A stretch of 64,000 nt of DNA from Corynebacterium parakroppenstedtii (GCF_019754935.1 NZ_JAGSOA010000003.1:124001-188000), one strand, 5' to 3'; counted from the first letter of the stretch, positions 1 to 9,085 are shown. A program made the numbers and translations. Notes: generated by a model from the sequence alone, not told the origin.

Positions 1-1
1 T

Positions 2-250
2 TATGATTATTCTTTTGTCTCAGAACCAGTTGATATTGGACACCGGTCAGTGACAAAAACAGACAATATCCCAAACTGGTACTTAATTCCACACACCGAT
101 GATGGTTCATCTCCCGCTATTTGGTTTGCGAAAATCTCGGAACGCGGTTGGATCAATATTACTCCACAATCGGAACTCGAAAATCCCAAAGACGAAGAAG
201 CCCTCCGCCAAAGCATTAACGTAGTCGATCAGATCATCAGAAAGGGTTAA
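2..250 (+). CDS. C-terminal part of an unrecognised protein (cut by window edge)
   Basis: The frame is open from the first bases to the TAA at 248-250, so the gene most likely begins before the window. A GTG at 50 would give 66 residues as an alternative internal start, but no clear ribosome binding site precedes it. The visible part is polar with several Trp and Ile residues (WYLIPH, WFAKISERGW) and has no membrane segment. I do not recognise the family. It is convergent with the sigma factor gene, with 43 bases between them. Confidence 0.45.
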   Translation, partial: YDYSFVSEPVDIGHRSVTKTDNIPNWYLIPHTDDGSSPAIWFAKISERGWINITPQSELENPKDEEALRQSINVVDQIIRKG

Positions 251-293
251 GGCGTCCATCGGAAAGTGATCGAAAGTAATTCACCGTCTATTC

Positions 294-833
294 CTAAACA
301 CTTTCCTGCGCGACAATAATCTTTTTGACAATATTTCTCGCCCGGTGAATTCTACTTTTCACCGTTTGAATGCTTACTGCCTGCTGGATTGCAATTTCTT
401 TATAGCTCATCTGGGCATACTCCCTAAGTATGAGCGCCTCACGGAAATCGGGGGAAAGCTGCCCCAAGGCATCATGAACGACCTGCCGGGCGCTCACTAC
501 CTCCCCAGTATCAGACTCATTCGTAGGAAGATCTGCTCCGACATCTTCAACCGCAAATTCACGGCGCCGACTTAGTTTATTTTTAGCAATATTCGAAGCG
601 ATGCTATAGAGCCATGTGGAAAATCGAGATTTTCCACGAAAGGTATCGATATTTTGCCATGCGACTGCAATAGCATCTTCTAAAATATCTTCTGCATCAT
701 AGTGATTATTTCCGTATGCCAAGCACACACGCCAAACCTTGCCGCGTGCATCTTTGAGGAGCTCCATAAAGGCGTGCTCGTCTTTCCGCTTGGCTAATTC
801 AACTAATTCGCGTTCCCTGGACAGCTCAATCAC
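294..833 (-). CDS. ECF-type RNA polymerase sigma factor
   Basis: This 179-residue protein has the size and layout of an extracytoplasmic-function sigma factor. A region 2 lies at about residues 20-90, with the core-binding and -10-reading stretch around DAEDILEDAIAVAW and FSTWLYSIASNIAKN. A region 4 helix-turn-helix lies at about 118-170 (LSPDFREALILREYAQMSYKEIA, then SIQTVKSRIHRAR). There is no extra C-terminal sensory domain. Its ATG at 831-833 overlaps the stop of the upstream acidic gene, so the two are co-transcribed and probably translationally coupled. No membrane anti-sigma factor is adjacent, which makes the acidic partner the first candidate regulator. The ECF subgroup cannot be assigned from sequence alone. 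Confidence 0.9.
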   Translation of the reverse strand: MIELSRERELVELAKRKDEHAFMELLKDARGKVWRVCLAYGNNHYDAEDILEDAIAVAWQNIDTFRGKSRFSTWLYSIASNIAKNKLSRRREFAVEDVGADLPTNESDTGEVVSARQVVHDALGQLSPDFREALILREYAQMSYKEIAIQQAVSIQTVKSRIHRARNIVKKIIVAQESV

Positions 834-1246
834 AGCGATGCACCACCATCGGAATCGTAACCCGCGTCGATATCGTCGTCATCGAAATCGTGATCCGCGT
901 CATCATAATTATGATCACCATAACTATGGTCATCGAAGTCATGATGGCTATCTGCTAAATAATCCGGGTCATACGTATCAGAAGCGTGTTCCCCTTCAGA
1001 AGAATCGGGATCATCTAATGCGTCATAGAGCCCTGCGTCGTCGTCGACATCATCATCCAGGTAATCATCGTCTTGATTTGGGAGAACGCTAGTGTCAGCT
1101 GGAGGACGAAACTCAGACATAGCGCTCTCAACGATCCTGTTAAAAACGTCGTCACTGAGGTCCTCGTCAAACACAGAGAGAAGATCTCTCCAAGTTTCAA
1201 AGGACTCACCGGAATCTCCTTCTAAGCCCTCGAAAGGTGAAGCCAT
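830..1246 (-). CDS. Asp/His-rich acidic protein coupled to the ECF sigma factor
   Basis: The ATG at 1246 is chosen because CAGGAG lies just upstream on the minus strand; an upstream in-frame start at 1273 has no such site. The product is 138 residues. The first part (about 1-55) looks foldable and contains SFETWRDLLSVFDEDLSDDVFNRIVESAM. The last 80 residues are extremely acidic, with 32 Asp and 6 His in short DDD, HHD and DHD clusters, and little hydrophobicity. There is no signal peptide or membrane segment. The last codon overlaps the sigma start. I do not recognise a family. Metal (Ca, Zn or Ni) binding, DNA mimicry or sigma binding are inferences from composition and coupling, not demonstrated. 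Confidence 0.75.
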   Translation of the reverse strand: MASPFEGLEGDSGESFETWRDLLSVFDEDLSDDVFNRIVESAMSEFRPPADTSVLPNQDDDYLDDDVDDDAGLYDALDDPDSSEGEHASDTYDPDYLADSHHDFDDHSYGDHNYDDADHDFDDDDIDAGYDSDGGASL

Positions 1247-1393
1247 ACTCGATCTCCTGAACTGCTTCGGCAAGACGAAGTGCGTAGAAAAAACTAATCA
1301 GGTATAAAATATTATCGCTTTTTTCAGTTTTGCGCACGTTCTCCACAATCGGGGGAGGATACGAGATTCGTTTACAGAATCCCGCATAGCCCC
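1247..1393 (-). promoter_or_regulatory. Probable promoter region of the acidic protein / sigma factor operon
   Basis: This A+T-rich gap holds, on the minus strand, GATAATATTTTATACC-like sequence about 1301-1317, a reasonable -10 region for the acidic gene. GAGAAC lies upstream and weakly resembles an ECF -35, so autoregulation is possible but not shown. The gap also contains the SD (AGGAG) for the ATG at 1246. Confidence 0.35.
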
Positions 1394-2341
1394 TCACTCC
1401 CCGACAGCTTCGGCGGCAATCTCCTCAACCTCATCGGCTGTATCCGGCCGATCGAACTCAAACCCGTCCAAGCTCAGCACCCGCGCAGCAACGCGTACTG
1501 AGGACACCAACCAAACGCCATCGGCCGCTTTGAGGTCGTCAAGCGTGAGACGTCGCTCCTCACACTCCCATCCACACTCACGCGCAATTCCGAACATCGA
1601 CGCTTGCGTCGTACCAGCAAGGATCCCCGCATCGGTTTTCGGCGTCATCATGCGGCGATCAGACACCGCGATCACGGTGGACGTCGGCCCCTCCAGTACG
1701 GCACCGTCGTCGGAAATGAAAATGACGTCGTCAAAGTCATGCTCATGGGCATAGCGCAAGGCAGCCATATTCGCTGCGTATGAGAGGGTTTTCGCGCCAA
1801 TCAAGGCCCATGGTGATCGCTCCGACAAATCCAAGCGGAACCCTCGCTCCGCGGACATCACCTTCACACCATCGCGACGGCCACGCTCGACCTCCTCCGA
1901 CATCGGCGCCACCGTAATCCAACCCGTCGGCCGCCCCGTCGACTCGCGTCCACGAGACAACACCCACCTCAGACCACAATCACGATCCGCTAGCTCCGGG
2001 TATTGCTTCTTCCACTCCTCCACAGCCAAATCCGTGGCGCGACCCCACAAATCCAGGTCCGGCTCCGGTAACCCCAACATGGCAGCAGAACGACGGAACC
2101 GCTTCGCATGCCGGTCCAGATTTCGGACACTTCCACCCCGGAGCATGAGCGTCTCGAAAATACCGTCGCCACGAACCGCGGCGAGGTCGTCGGCAAATAA
2201 CAGCGGCTGAGACGAATCGTGGACTCGGGGCTCACGCCCGACCGAATCCAAACCTGCGTGCAACACAGAGACAACGAGCAGAGGGTTCGTACCCGGCGAC
2301 TGGGGCGACAACGGTGGAAGCACAGATGAAGCAGAAGACAT
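1394..2341 (-). CDS. pabC: Aminodeoxychorismate lyase / class IV aminotransferase
   Basis: The product (315 residues from the ATG at 2341) is a fold-type IV PLP enzyme. It carries FADDLAAVRGDGIFETLMLRGG near residue 50, the PLP lysine in LIGAKTLSYAANMAAL, and the VWLVSSVRVAARV motif near the C-terminus. The likely reaction is conversion of 4-amino-4-deoxychorismate to p-aminobenzoate and pyruvate in folate synthesis. Members of this family are easily confused with branched-chain or D-amino-acid transaminases, but the divergent neighbour is the folate-binding YgfZ, as in other actinobacteria, which supports PabC. A longer reading to 2635 would overlap ygfZ extensively and is rejected. Confidence 0.85.
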   Translation of the reverse strand: MSSASSVLPPLSPQSPGTNPLLVVSVLHAGLDSVGREPRVHDSSQPLLFADDLAAVRGDGIFETLMLRGGSVRNLDRHAKRFRRSAAMLGLPEPDLDLWGRATDLAVEEWKKQYPELADRDCGLRWVLSRGRESTGRPTGWITVAPMSEEVERGRRDGVKVMSAERGFRLDLSERSPWALIGAKTLSYAANMAALRYAHEHDFDDVIFISDDGAVLEGPTSTVIAVSDRRMMTPKTDAGILAGTTQASMFGIARECGWECEERRLTLDDLKAADGVWLVSSVRVAARVLSLDGFEFDRPDTADEVEEIAAEAVGE

Positions 2342-2374
2342 ATCCGTATTGTATGACGCCCCTGGGACATAACT

Positions 2375-3736
2375 GTGGCGAAACGTTTCATGATAACCAC
2401 CACATTCCCGGCTACACTGGCACTCGTGGCCACCCGCGAAACTTCGAACACCAGCAAGACCCCCGGAGAAGCGCCCGCTCCCACGACGTATCAGAGCCCT
2501 CTTCTCGACGCCATCGACGGGGCCGCCGACGCGCCCGACGGCCACCAACAACACGGTGTGGCCTGGCATTATGGAAATCCTCTTGGTGAACAACGCGCAT
2601 TTGAGCGATCTGCGGGGGCCGTTGACAGATCCCATCAGCGGGTGCTCCAGATCAGCGGGGCCGACACGTTAACGTGGCTGAACTCGCTAATCAGCCAGAA
2701 AATTGATGCGCTGGATCCTGGCTCGACCACCCACGGCCTGATCTTGGATGCTAAGGGGCACATCGAACACGCGTTCACTATCGTGCAGCCTCAAGAACCC
2801 TCGCCCACGCGCGCCGACGAGCCCAGTGTCTACCTGATCTCAGAACCAGACACTTTCGATGCTCTCCAGACGTATCTGACGCACATGGTCTTTTGGTCCG
2901 CAGTCAGTGTTCACGAGGTAGACGTTGCCCTCATCACCGTCATCGGCCCAGACGCGCCGACAATCATGGCACAAACCTTCGGGAGCCATCGCACTCCGGC
3001 CACGCCGGCAGCCACCACCCCGCCCGATACGCTTCCCGACGGAACAATCACATTCACCGATCCCCTCGTCGGCACGGAAGATTCTATCCATCTCTTGGTG
3101 CCCAGGCCTGCACTCACCGATGCTTTCACGGCGCTTATCAACGCCGGCGCGAAACCCGCCGGACTCATGGCCTACGAAGCAGAGCGCGTCAAAGCAGTCA
3201 TACCGGAAGTACACGCTGACCTCGACGATCACACGGTGCCACACGAAATAGAAGCCTTTATCGGAACCCCCGCCAACGCACCGACCCAACGGGCAACCGT
3301 CGACGACGGGCCCACGACCTCCTATGTTCACCTGAACAAGGGGTGCTATCGCGGGCAAGAGACGGTGTCGCGGATACACAACCTCGGGCGACCGCCGCGG
3401 CTCCTGGTCAAACTCCAAGTCGACGGTTACTCAGCCCGCCGACCCGAACCAGGTGAGGCAATTACCTATGGGAAACGGAAGGTCGGCCGAATCGGAACCG
3501 TCGTTGACGACTGCGACGAAGGGCCTATCGCGCTGGGGCTCGTCAAGCGGAGCATCGTCGAAAAAGCAATCGCTGGTGGCGCAACCGGTGGGGCACCGTC
3601 TTCATCGGCCACACAAACGAACGCTCTGGAGGTCGACGGCACAACGCTCGCTATCGATCCCGACACCACTCACCTGGACGAGGCCCCCAAAGCCGGACGA
3701 CAAGCCGTCGACAAGCTGCGCGGGAAAACGCCCTAA
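2375..3736 (+). CDS. ygfZ: Folate-binding YgfZ / CAF17-like protein (GcvT fold)
   Basis: The protein resembles the aminomethyltransferase fold. It carries the diagnostic YgfZ signature KGCYRGQETVSRIHNLG at about residues 322-338, in which Cys is the conserved functional residue. The first part (VLQISGADTLTWLNSLIS) matches the GcvT N-terminal domain. YgfZ supports iron-sulfur cluster assembly or repair using folate. The family usually has 320-370 residues; here about 75 low-complexity residues precede the domain, and an Ala/Thr/Pro-rich insert lies near residue 210. The start is uncertain: GTG at 2375 or ATG at 2390, neither with a clear SD. It is divergent from pabC, with 33 bases for both promoters. 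Confidence 0.85.
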   Translation: MAKRFMITTTFPATLALVATRETSNTSKTPGEAPAPTTYQSPLLDAIDGAADAPDGHQQHGVAWHYGNPLGEQRAFERSAGAVDRSHQRVLQISGADTLTWLNSLISQKIDALDPGSTTHGLILDAKGHIEHAFTIVQPQEPSPTRADEPSVYLISEPDTFDALQTYLTHMVFWSAVSVHEVDVALITVIGPDAPTIMAQTFGSHRTPATPAATTPPDTLPDGTITFTDPLVGTEDSIHLLVPRPALTDAFTALINAGAKPAGLMAYEAERVKAVIPEVHADLDDHTVPHEIEAFIGTPANAPTQRATVDDGPTTSYVHLNKGCYRGQETVSRIHNLGRPPRLLVKLQVDGYSARRPEPGEAITYGKRKVGRIGTVVDDCDEGPIALGLVKRSIVEKAIAGGATGGAPSSSATQTNALEVDGTTLAIDPDTTHLDEAPKAGRQAVDKLRGKTP

Positions 3737-4005
3737 CCTAGAAGCCCCTGAACCAACCACCCCACGCGCGCCGCTACACCAGACTCGCAGCGCCCCATGC
3801 CTTCACACTCCGGGCACCTACCCCGAATTTTTAGCCAATAAGGGCTCTGTGCGCTGCAATAACAGCGCAATTCGGCGACATCGCGTCCCCCTATGCAGAA
3901 TTTTTCGTTCAGAACCGGTAGGGTATGGACAGGAAGAAACTATGAACTCGTCATGGGCCGGCGCAGGATTACCGCACCGGCCCGCTAACCCAAGGGGGTC
4001 AGACC

Positions 4006-4188
4006 ATGGGTCGCGGCCGCGCCAAGGCAAAGCAAGCCAAGGTAGCACGTCAGTTGAAGTACAACTCACCTGAGATGGACCTCGAGCGCCTCCAGCGTGA
4101 ACTGACCGGACAACGGGAAGAAGAAGAGTCCCACGACAAGTGGGATCGTTGGGCAGAAGACGAGCCCGACGAAGACGACTGGCGCTAA
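4006..4188 (+). CDS. DUF3073 small protein
   Basis: This 60-residue protein begins MGRGRAKAKQAKVARQLKYNS, which is the DUF3073 signature common in actinobacteria. It then has a charged helix and an acidic C-terminus (EDEPDEDDW). The gene is almost always beside purM in this phylum; here it is convergent with purM. Its function is unknown. The basic N-terminus and acidic tail suggest nucleic-acid or ribosome contact, which is inference. About 270 bases upstream (3737-4005) contain no other gene that I can support. Confidence 0.9.
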   Translation: MGRGRAKAKQAKVARQLKYNSPEMDLERLQRELTGQREEEESHDKWDRWAEDEPDEDDWR

Positions 4189-4259
4189 CTATCACTGGGG
4201 GTGTCTTTCCTGGACACGTCCAGCACACCTCACCTCCAGAACAAACCGACGAAAACCTA

Positions 4260-4290
4260 GGCCAGCACGGCATAGCTGAGCTGGCCATTT
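4260..4290. terminator. Bidirectional hairpin between DUF3073 gene and purM
   Basis: A perfect 7-bp inverted repeat, GGCCAGC at 4260-4266 and GCTGGCC at 4280-4286, is followed on the plus strand by ATTTTCG. On the minus strand the same stem is followed by TAGGTTTTC. The convergent position is right for a shared intrinsic terminator. Confidence 0.65.
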
Positions 4291-4335
4291 TCGTATGCCC
4301 AGAGGGCAGGGCACGCTTCCCGCTAGGTACCCGAC

Positions 4336-5445
4336 CTACGCCTGCGGGTGATCCCCGACCAGAACCGCGCGATCCTGCTCACCATTGCCGGCAATACGCA
4401 CCCGGCCTAAGGTCCAACAATCCACATGGCGGGCTGTCAACAGTGCCTGGGCGCGATCGGCCTCATCCGCGCTCACCACGGCGACCATACCCACACCCAT
4501 GTTGAACGTCTTCTCCAATTCCGCGTCAGATACAGAGCCCAGCTCCGCAATCAACCGGAAAATAGGATTCGGCGTCCACGATGCACGATCCATCTCCGCG
4601 ACGAGCCCGTCGGGAATCACGCGCTTCATGTTTCCCACGAGTCCGCCACCGGTCACATGACAAAACGTGTGCGTCTCGCACTCCTGAATGAGTTCCACGC
4701 AATCCAACGCATAGATCCGCGTCGGTTCTAAAAGTTCCTCACCCAAGGGCCGGTCAAGCTCTTCGACGACTCCATCAAGCGGAAGGCCGGCGTCCTCGAG
4801 CAAAACCTTCCTAGCCAGTGAATATCCGTTGGAGTGAAGCCCCGACGATGCCATTCCAATAATGACATCACCATCCCGGACCTTATCGGGCCCCAACACA
4901 TCCGCCGCCTCTACGACGCCCACACCGGTCGCGGAAATGTCGTACTCGCCAGGCTCCATCACGCCGGGATGCTCGGCGGTCTCGCCACCGAGCAACGCGC
5001 ACCCCGCCATCTGACAGCCCTGAGCAATACCGCCGACGATCTGCGCCACGTGCTCCGGAATCACCTTGCCGATGGCGATGTAGTCCTGCAAAAACAGGGT
5101 TTCCGCACCGCACACCACAAGATCATCGACGACCATCGCCACGAGATCTTGGCCAATCGTGTCGTGCTTGTCCATCGCCTGAGCCACAGCGAGCTTCGTG
5201 CCGACGCCATCCGATGAGGCAGCCAACAGAGGCTCCTTATACTTCCCCAAGGCGAAAAGCCCGGCAAAACCACCGAGACCGCCACGAACCTCTGGCCTTG
5301 TCGCTTTCTTAGCTAATGGCGCAAAGAGCTCAACAGCCCTGTCCCCTGCCTCGATATCCACACCGGCTTGGGCATACGACGTCCCCTCGTGAGCCGGCGA
5401 CGCGTCGTCGCTATTGCCTGTGCTGTCTACCTCATGAGCATTCAT
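4336..5445 (-). CDS. purM: Phosphoribosylformylglycinamidine cyclo-ligase (AIR synthetase)
   Basis: PurM closes FGAM to AIR with ATP, the fifth step of de novo purine synthesis. The 369-residue product has the expected YAQAGVDIEAGDRAVE N-terminus at about residue 24, the glycine-rich ATP-binding stretch LAASSDGVGTKLAVA, GGETAEHPGVMEPGEYDI, and the C-terminal MGVGMVAVV segment. The length is normal for the family apart from a 20-residue polar N-terminal extension. It follows purF in the same direction after a 207-base gap with its own A+T-rich leader, so a separate promoter is likely. GAGGA lies about 12 bases before the ATG. Confidence 0.95.
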   Translation of the reverse strand: MNAHEVDSTGNSDDASPAHEGTSYAQAGVDIEAGDRAVELFAPLAKKATRPEVRGGLGGFAGLFALGKYKEPLLAASSDGVGTKLAVAQAMDKHDTIGQDLVAMVVDDLVVCGAETLFLQDYIAIGKVIPEHVAQIVGGIAQGCQMAGCALLGGETAEHPGVMEPGEYDISATGVGVVEAADVLGPDKVRDGDVIIGMASSGLHSNGYSLARKVLLEDAGLPLDGVVEELDRPLGEELLEPTRIYALDCVELIQECETHTFCHVTGGGLVGNMKRVIPDGLVAEMDRASWTPNPIFRLIAELGSVSDAELEKTFNMGVGMVAVVSADEADRAQALLTARHVDCWTLGRVRIAGNGEQDRAVLVGDHPQA

Positions 5446-5652
5446 ATTGTGTATATCGCTTCCTCGCTAAATAAATGTCGGTCTCACTAAAATTAATATA
5501 ACCTTGGGCAATTAATCACGATTATCGTCACGACAACGCGATCAACATGAAACTAAAGGTGTCACACACATACACGGAGGGTTTCGACTGCCAGCACCAC
5601 CGCTACCGTCACCGCCTAGCCCACCGCCGCTTGGCCAGAGCCCATCGCCCAC

Positions 5653-7281
5653 TCAGAGTCCGCCCGGCGCGGTGTGTTCTTGCAGGTCACGCACCGCACC
5701 CGCCTTGCGGCCAATATCGGGTAACCCGAGTGGGTAATGGCCATCGAAGCAGGCGCAACACAGTTCCGATCTCTGCTGGCGTGACGCGGCCACCATGTTT
5801 TTCACCGACACGTAGGCCAGGGAATCCGCGCCGATCGAGGCACGCACTCCCTCCACGACATCGTCTGGATCAAAGTCATTAGCCACCAGTTCGTCGGGGG
5901 AAGCAAAGTCGATCCCATAAAAACATGGCCACTTCACCGGCGGAGAAGCAATGCGAACATGAATCTCGGCCGCTCCAGCGTCGCGAAGCATCTTCACCAA
6001 GGCGCGCTGGGTATTGCCTCGCACGATGGAATCGTCGACAACGATCAGCCTTTTTCCACGGATAACTTCGCGTAACGGGTTGAGCTTCAGGCGGATACCC
6101 AACTGACGGATGGTCTGCGAGGGCTCAATAAACGTGCGGCCCACATAGGCGTTTTTCGTCAGCCCCTCTCCGAAAGGAATGCCCGAACCTTGCGCATAAC
6201 CAACGGCCGCCGGTGTCCCCGATGAAGGCACGGGGATCACCAAATCGCCCTCCACCGGAGCTTCCTCGGCGAGACGCCGGCCAATTTCCACACGTGTCGC
6301 ATTGACTGCGCGGCCGCGGATTGACGAATCCGGGCGGGCCAAATACACATACTCGAACACGCACCCGCGGTGCTGCGCGCGGGCGAAATGGTGCGAATGC
6401 ACGCCATCGTCGTCAATAATAAGGAATTCTCCCGGCTCGACCTCTCGGACGAAGCGAGCACCGACGATATCCAGGGCACAAGTTTCCGACGCCACAACCC
6501 AGCCGCGTTCCAGGCGACCCAGGCAGAGGGGGCGCACACCGTGGGGATCGCGAGCGGCGTAGAGCTTTTCGCCATCGGTGAATGTCAGACAGAAGGCGCC
6601 ACGAAGACGGGGAAGAAGCTCCTGAGCCGACTGGACCAACGAGGTGTCCTCATCGTGGTAGTACGCGAGCAACGCGCACATGACGTCGGAGTCGGTCGGG
6701 TCTGACGCGGGGTCAATCAAGCCATATGCTGCCGCTTCCCGACGCAACTCGCCCTGATTGATGAGGTTTCCGTTATGTCCGAGGGCGACGTCGCCACCGC
6801 TGCGCGCCGTGCGGAACATGGGTTGGGCATGCTCCCAACGGACACCGCCAGCCGTGGAATATCGCGTGTGGCCGATGGCCACATGGCCTCTGAGGGCCGA
6901 CAAGGTGGGCTCGTCGAAAACTTGCGATACCAAGCCGAGATCTTTGAAGACCAGAATTTGCTGCCCATCTCCGACACCGATCCCCGCTGCTTCTTGTCCC
7001 CGGTGTTGCAGAGCGTACAAACCGTAATAGGTGAGCTTTGCCGTCTCTTCCCCTGGCGCGTAGACCCCGAAAACGCCACATTCTTCGCGCGGCTCGGTTT
7101 CACCGCGATCATCAAGGTTGATTGGTGCGAATCCCCCACTAGGTACACCGGAATCGGCCTCCCAGGGCCTGGTCGTGAACGGCTCGCTCGAGGTGGGGGC
7201 ATCGGCCTCTACACACCACGGATCTACACAATCAGTGCGCGACACGCCTCCCACTGTAATAACAATTGCTGGTTTTCCCAA
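5653..7281 (-). CDS. purF: Amidophosphoribosyltransferase
   Basis: PurF catalyses the committed step, PRPP plus glutamine to phosphoribosylamine. After a variable leader, EECGVFGVYAPGEE places the catalytic N-terminal Cys of the class II glutamine amidotransferase at about residue 68, so the leader is presumably cleaved as a propeptide. The PRPP loop is RLIVVDDSIVRGNT. The C-terminal ELCCACFDGHYP and the Cys in RGCVFEYVY fit a [4Fe-4S] enzyme of the B. subtilis type. The start is unsure: the longest reading uses TTG at 7281, and GTG codons at 7254 and 7245 are alternatives. The sterol-carrier-like gene lies 139 bases upstream. Confidence 0.93.
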   Translation of the reverse strand: MGKPAIVITVGGVSRTDCVDPWCVEADAPTSSEPFTTRPWEADSGVPSGGFAPINLDDRGETEPREECGVFGVYAPGEETAKLTYYGLYALQHRGQEAAGIGVGDGQQILVFKDLGLVSQVFDEPTLSALRGHVAIGHTRYSTAGGVRWEHAQPMFRTARSGGDVALGHNGNLINQGELRREAAAYGLIDPASDPTDSDVMCALLAYYHDEDTSLVQSAQELLPRLRGAFCLTFTDGEKLYAARDPHGVRPLCLGRLERGWVVASETCALDIVGARFVREVEPGEFLIIDDDGVHSHHFARAQHRGCVFEYVYLARPDSSIRGRAVNATRVEIGRRLAEEAPVEGDLVIPVPSSGTPAAVGYAQGSGIPFGEGLTKNAYVGRTFIEPSQTIRQLGIRLKLNPLREVIRGKRLIVVDDSIVRGNTQRALVKMLRDAGAAEIHVRIASPPVKWPCFYGIDFASPDELVANDFDPDDVVEGVRASIGADSLAYVSVKNMVAASRQQRSELCCACFDGHYPLGLPDIGRKAGAVRDLQEHTAPGGL

Positions 7282-7420
7282 CTAAATCCCAACTCAATCG
7301 CCACGATGCGGAGTGCAAAGGCGCGTGGGGCCGCGAGATTGCAAGATACGGATGGAGAAACGGAGTTGCGTGGGGCGTAACCGCGGGAAAGTTCCGCCGG
7401 CAACAGGCTTTATCCGACCA

Positions 7421-7795
7421 CTACCGGACCTGAGGCAACCAGCGCGAGACCTCCGCCGCACGAGAACCTGAGAATTCCACCTCGGAACTGCAACTCTCCC
7501 ACTCCACAATCCCCAGTGCGAGCTGAATCCACGTGAGGCCGTCGGTTTCCACCACATTGGGCGGAGTTCCCCTAGTATGCCGTGGCCCCTCGATGCACTG
7601 CACAGCAGCAAATGGAGGAACACGAACTTCCACGCTATGTCCCGGCGCGTCAGCCTCTAACGCTTTTAGGCTCGCGCGGACCGCTCGGGCAATCACACTC
7701 CGAGGAGGGCGTTCTACGTTCTGTGGATCCGTCGCCCAGGGCCTTACCTGTTCCAGGTCCGCCACTAGTTGCTGCGCATCAATTCTCTTAGTCAC
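7421..7795 (-). CDS. Sterol-carrier-family protein (conserved purF neighbour)
   Basis: This 124-residue protein has the conserved core SVEVRVPPFAAVQCIEGPRHTRGTPPNVVETD at about residues 54-85. That core marks the actinobacterial proteins annotated as sterol carrier family (SCP2-like) and found beside purF. No signal peptide or membrane segment is visible. The role is unknown; a small-molecule or lipid-binding SCP2-type pocket is inferred from the family name only. It probably shares a transcript with purF. It is divergent from the thioesterase gene at 7912. Confidence 0.8.
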   Translation of the reverse strand: MTKRIDAQQLVADLEQVRPWATDPQNVERPPRSVIARAVRASLKALEADAPGHSVEVRVPPFAAVQCIEGPRHTRGTPPNVVETDGLTWIQLALGIVEWESCSSEVEFSGSRAAEVSRWLPQVR

Positions 7796-7911
7796 GCACT
7801 AACTGTACTGCCAACCCTTACAATGCAAGAGTTACGTAGTTCACTGCCCGATTGTTCGCTCCCCGTTTTTGCGGGATACACATAAACATCGAAGCATCGA
7901 CGAAGGAAACC

Positions 7912-8970
7912 ATGACAACTAAGGACACACAACACACCACTGACACCGAAGAACGTGGAAAGACTGCCGAGAAGCCCCACGCGACTGGCCGACGCAACAA
8001 TAGCGTCACACTGCGGTTCCTTGCAGCCCCCAACGACATCCTGCTCGCGGGTGCGATGGGCGTCCACGGTGGGCGCGTTCTCGAGTGGATCGACAAAGCT
8101 GCCTACGCGTGCGCTGTCGGGTGGTCCGGAGCCTACTGCGTCACGGCATACGTCGGGCACATCCACTTCACCCGCCCGATACCATCCGGGCATCTCGTCG
8201 AGGTGAAATCCACCATCGCCTACACAGGGCGATCGTCGATGCACATTGTCAACGAAGTCTATTCCGCCGACCCGCGTGACGGCTCGTTTAGCCGCGCCTG
8301 CGACTGCCTGGTCATCTTCGTCGCTTTGGACGAGCACGGAAAATCCATACCCGTCCCCACCTGGACACCCACCACAGAGGAAGAGATCCGAGTTCGGGAC
8401 GCCGCCCTCTCCCGCGTCGATCTCCGCAAAGCTATCGAAGAGGAGATGCTGAAACAAACATATACCGACAATTCGACGGCCCCTGAGCTGGTCACCCGCT
8501 TTATGGCTAAACCACAAGATGTCAACTGGGGTGGCAAAGTCCACGGCGGCACCGCCATGGCATGGATCGACGAAGCAGCCACCGCCTGCACAATGGAATT
8601 CGCTGGGCATCGCACTGTCGCGGTCTATGCGGGAGGAATCCGGTTCTATCGGCCGATCCAGATCGGCGACCTTATTGAAGCCGACGCCCGAATCATCCGC
8701 ACCGATACGCGTTCCATGCAAACTAGTGTTCACGTTTATGCTGGCGACCCGCGGGAAGGCCGCAGCGGGATGAAACTAGCGATCCACGCCTCAGCCGCTT
8801 ATATGGGAATCGATGAGGACGGTAACCCACTGACTGCACGCCACTTCACTCCCACCACGGAAGAAGATAAGCGCCTGGCCGAACACGCAGAAACACTCCG
8901 TAATCTGCGCGCCGAGTACTCCCCCCACCCGCTCGTGCCGCACAATCCGATATCACGACGGATTCAATAA
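7912..8970 (+). CDS. Acyl-CoA thioesterase with two hotdog domains
   Basis: The ATG at 7912 is preceded by GAAGGAAACC and gives 352 residues. Two hotdog domains repeat the same pattern. The first, near residues 30-165, has GAMGVHGGRVLEWIDKAAYACA and SGAYCVTAYVGHIHFTRPI. The second, near 200-330, has GGKVHGGTAMAWIDEAATACT and HRTVAVYAGGIRFYRPI. This is the cytosolic acyl-CoA hydrolase (ACOT/BACH) layout, hydrolysing acyl-CoA to fatty acid and CoA. The Asp in each WIDxAA motif is the likely catalytic acid. The N-terminal 25 residues are polar. It appears to be monocistronic. Confidence 0.88.
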   Translation: MTTKDTQHTTDTEERGKTAEKPHATGRRNNSVTLRFLAAPNDILLAGAMGVHGGRVLEWIDKAAYACAVGWSGAYCVTAYVGHIHFTRPIPSGHLVEVKSTIAYTGRSSMHIVNEVYSADPRDGSFSRACDCLVIFVALDEHGKSIPVPTWTPTTEEEIRVRDAALSRVDLRKAIEEEMLKQTYTDNSTAPELVTRFMAKPQDVNWGGKVHGGTAMAWIDEAATACTMEFAGHRTVAVYAGGIRFYRPIQIGDLIEADARIIRTDTRSMQTSVHVYAGDPREGRSGMKLAIHASAAYMGIDEDGNPLTARHFTPTTEEDKRLAEHAETLRNLRAEYSPHPLVPHNPISRRIQ

Positions 8971-9009
8971 CGCGTTCAATAACACCCGAGGAAGAAATTC
9001 GGGGTTGTG

Positions 9010-9085
9010 ACGGCGTCGATTCGCTAAAACCAGGGCAGCCCCGGGGCGCCGGCAGGGGCGCCTGAAGCGGCCCCAGAGTGCCCAT
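9010..9085. terminator. GC-rich inverted-repeat region between convergent genes
   Basis: GGGCAGCCCC, two GGGGCGCC units and GGCCCC...TGCCC lie between the convergent thioesterase and glycosyltransferase genes and can fold into strong hairpins. No T-run follows, so termination is only a positional inference. Confidence 0.3.

Noticed and set aside
1394..2635. 413-residue version of PabC
   Set aside because: The first 98 residues are antisense to ygfZ and lack similarity; the ATG at 2341 gives the normal domain start.
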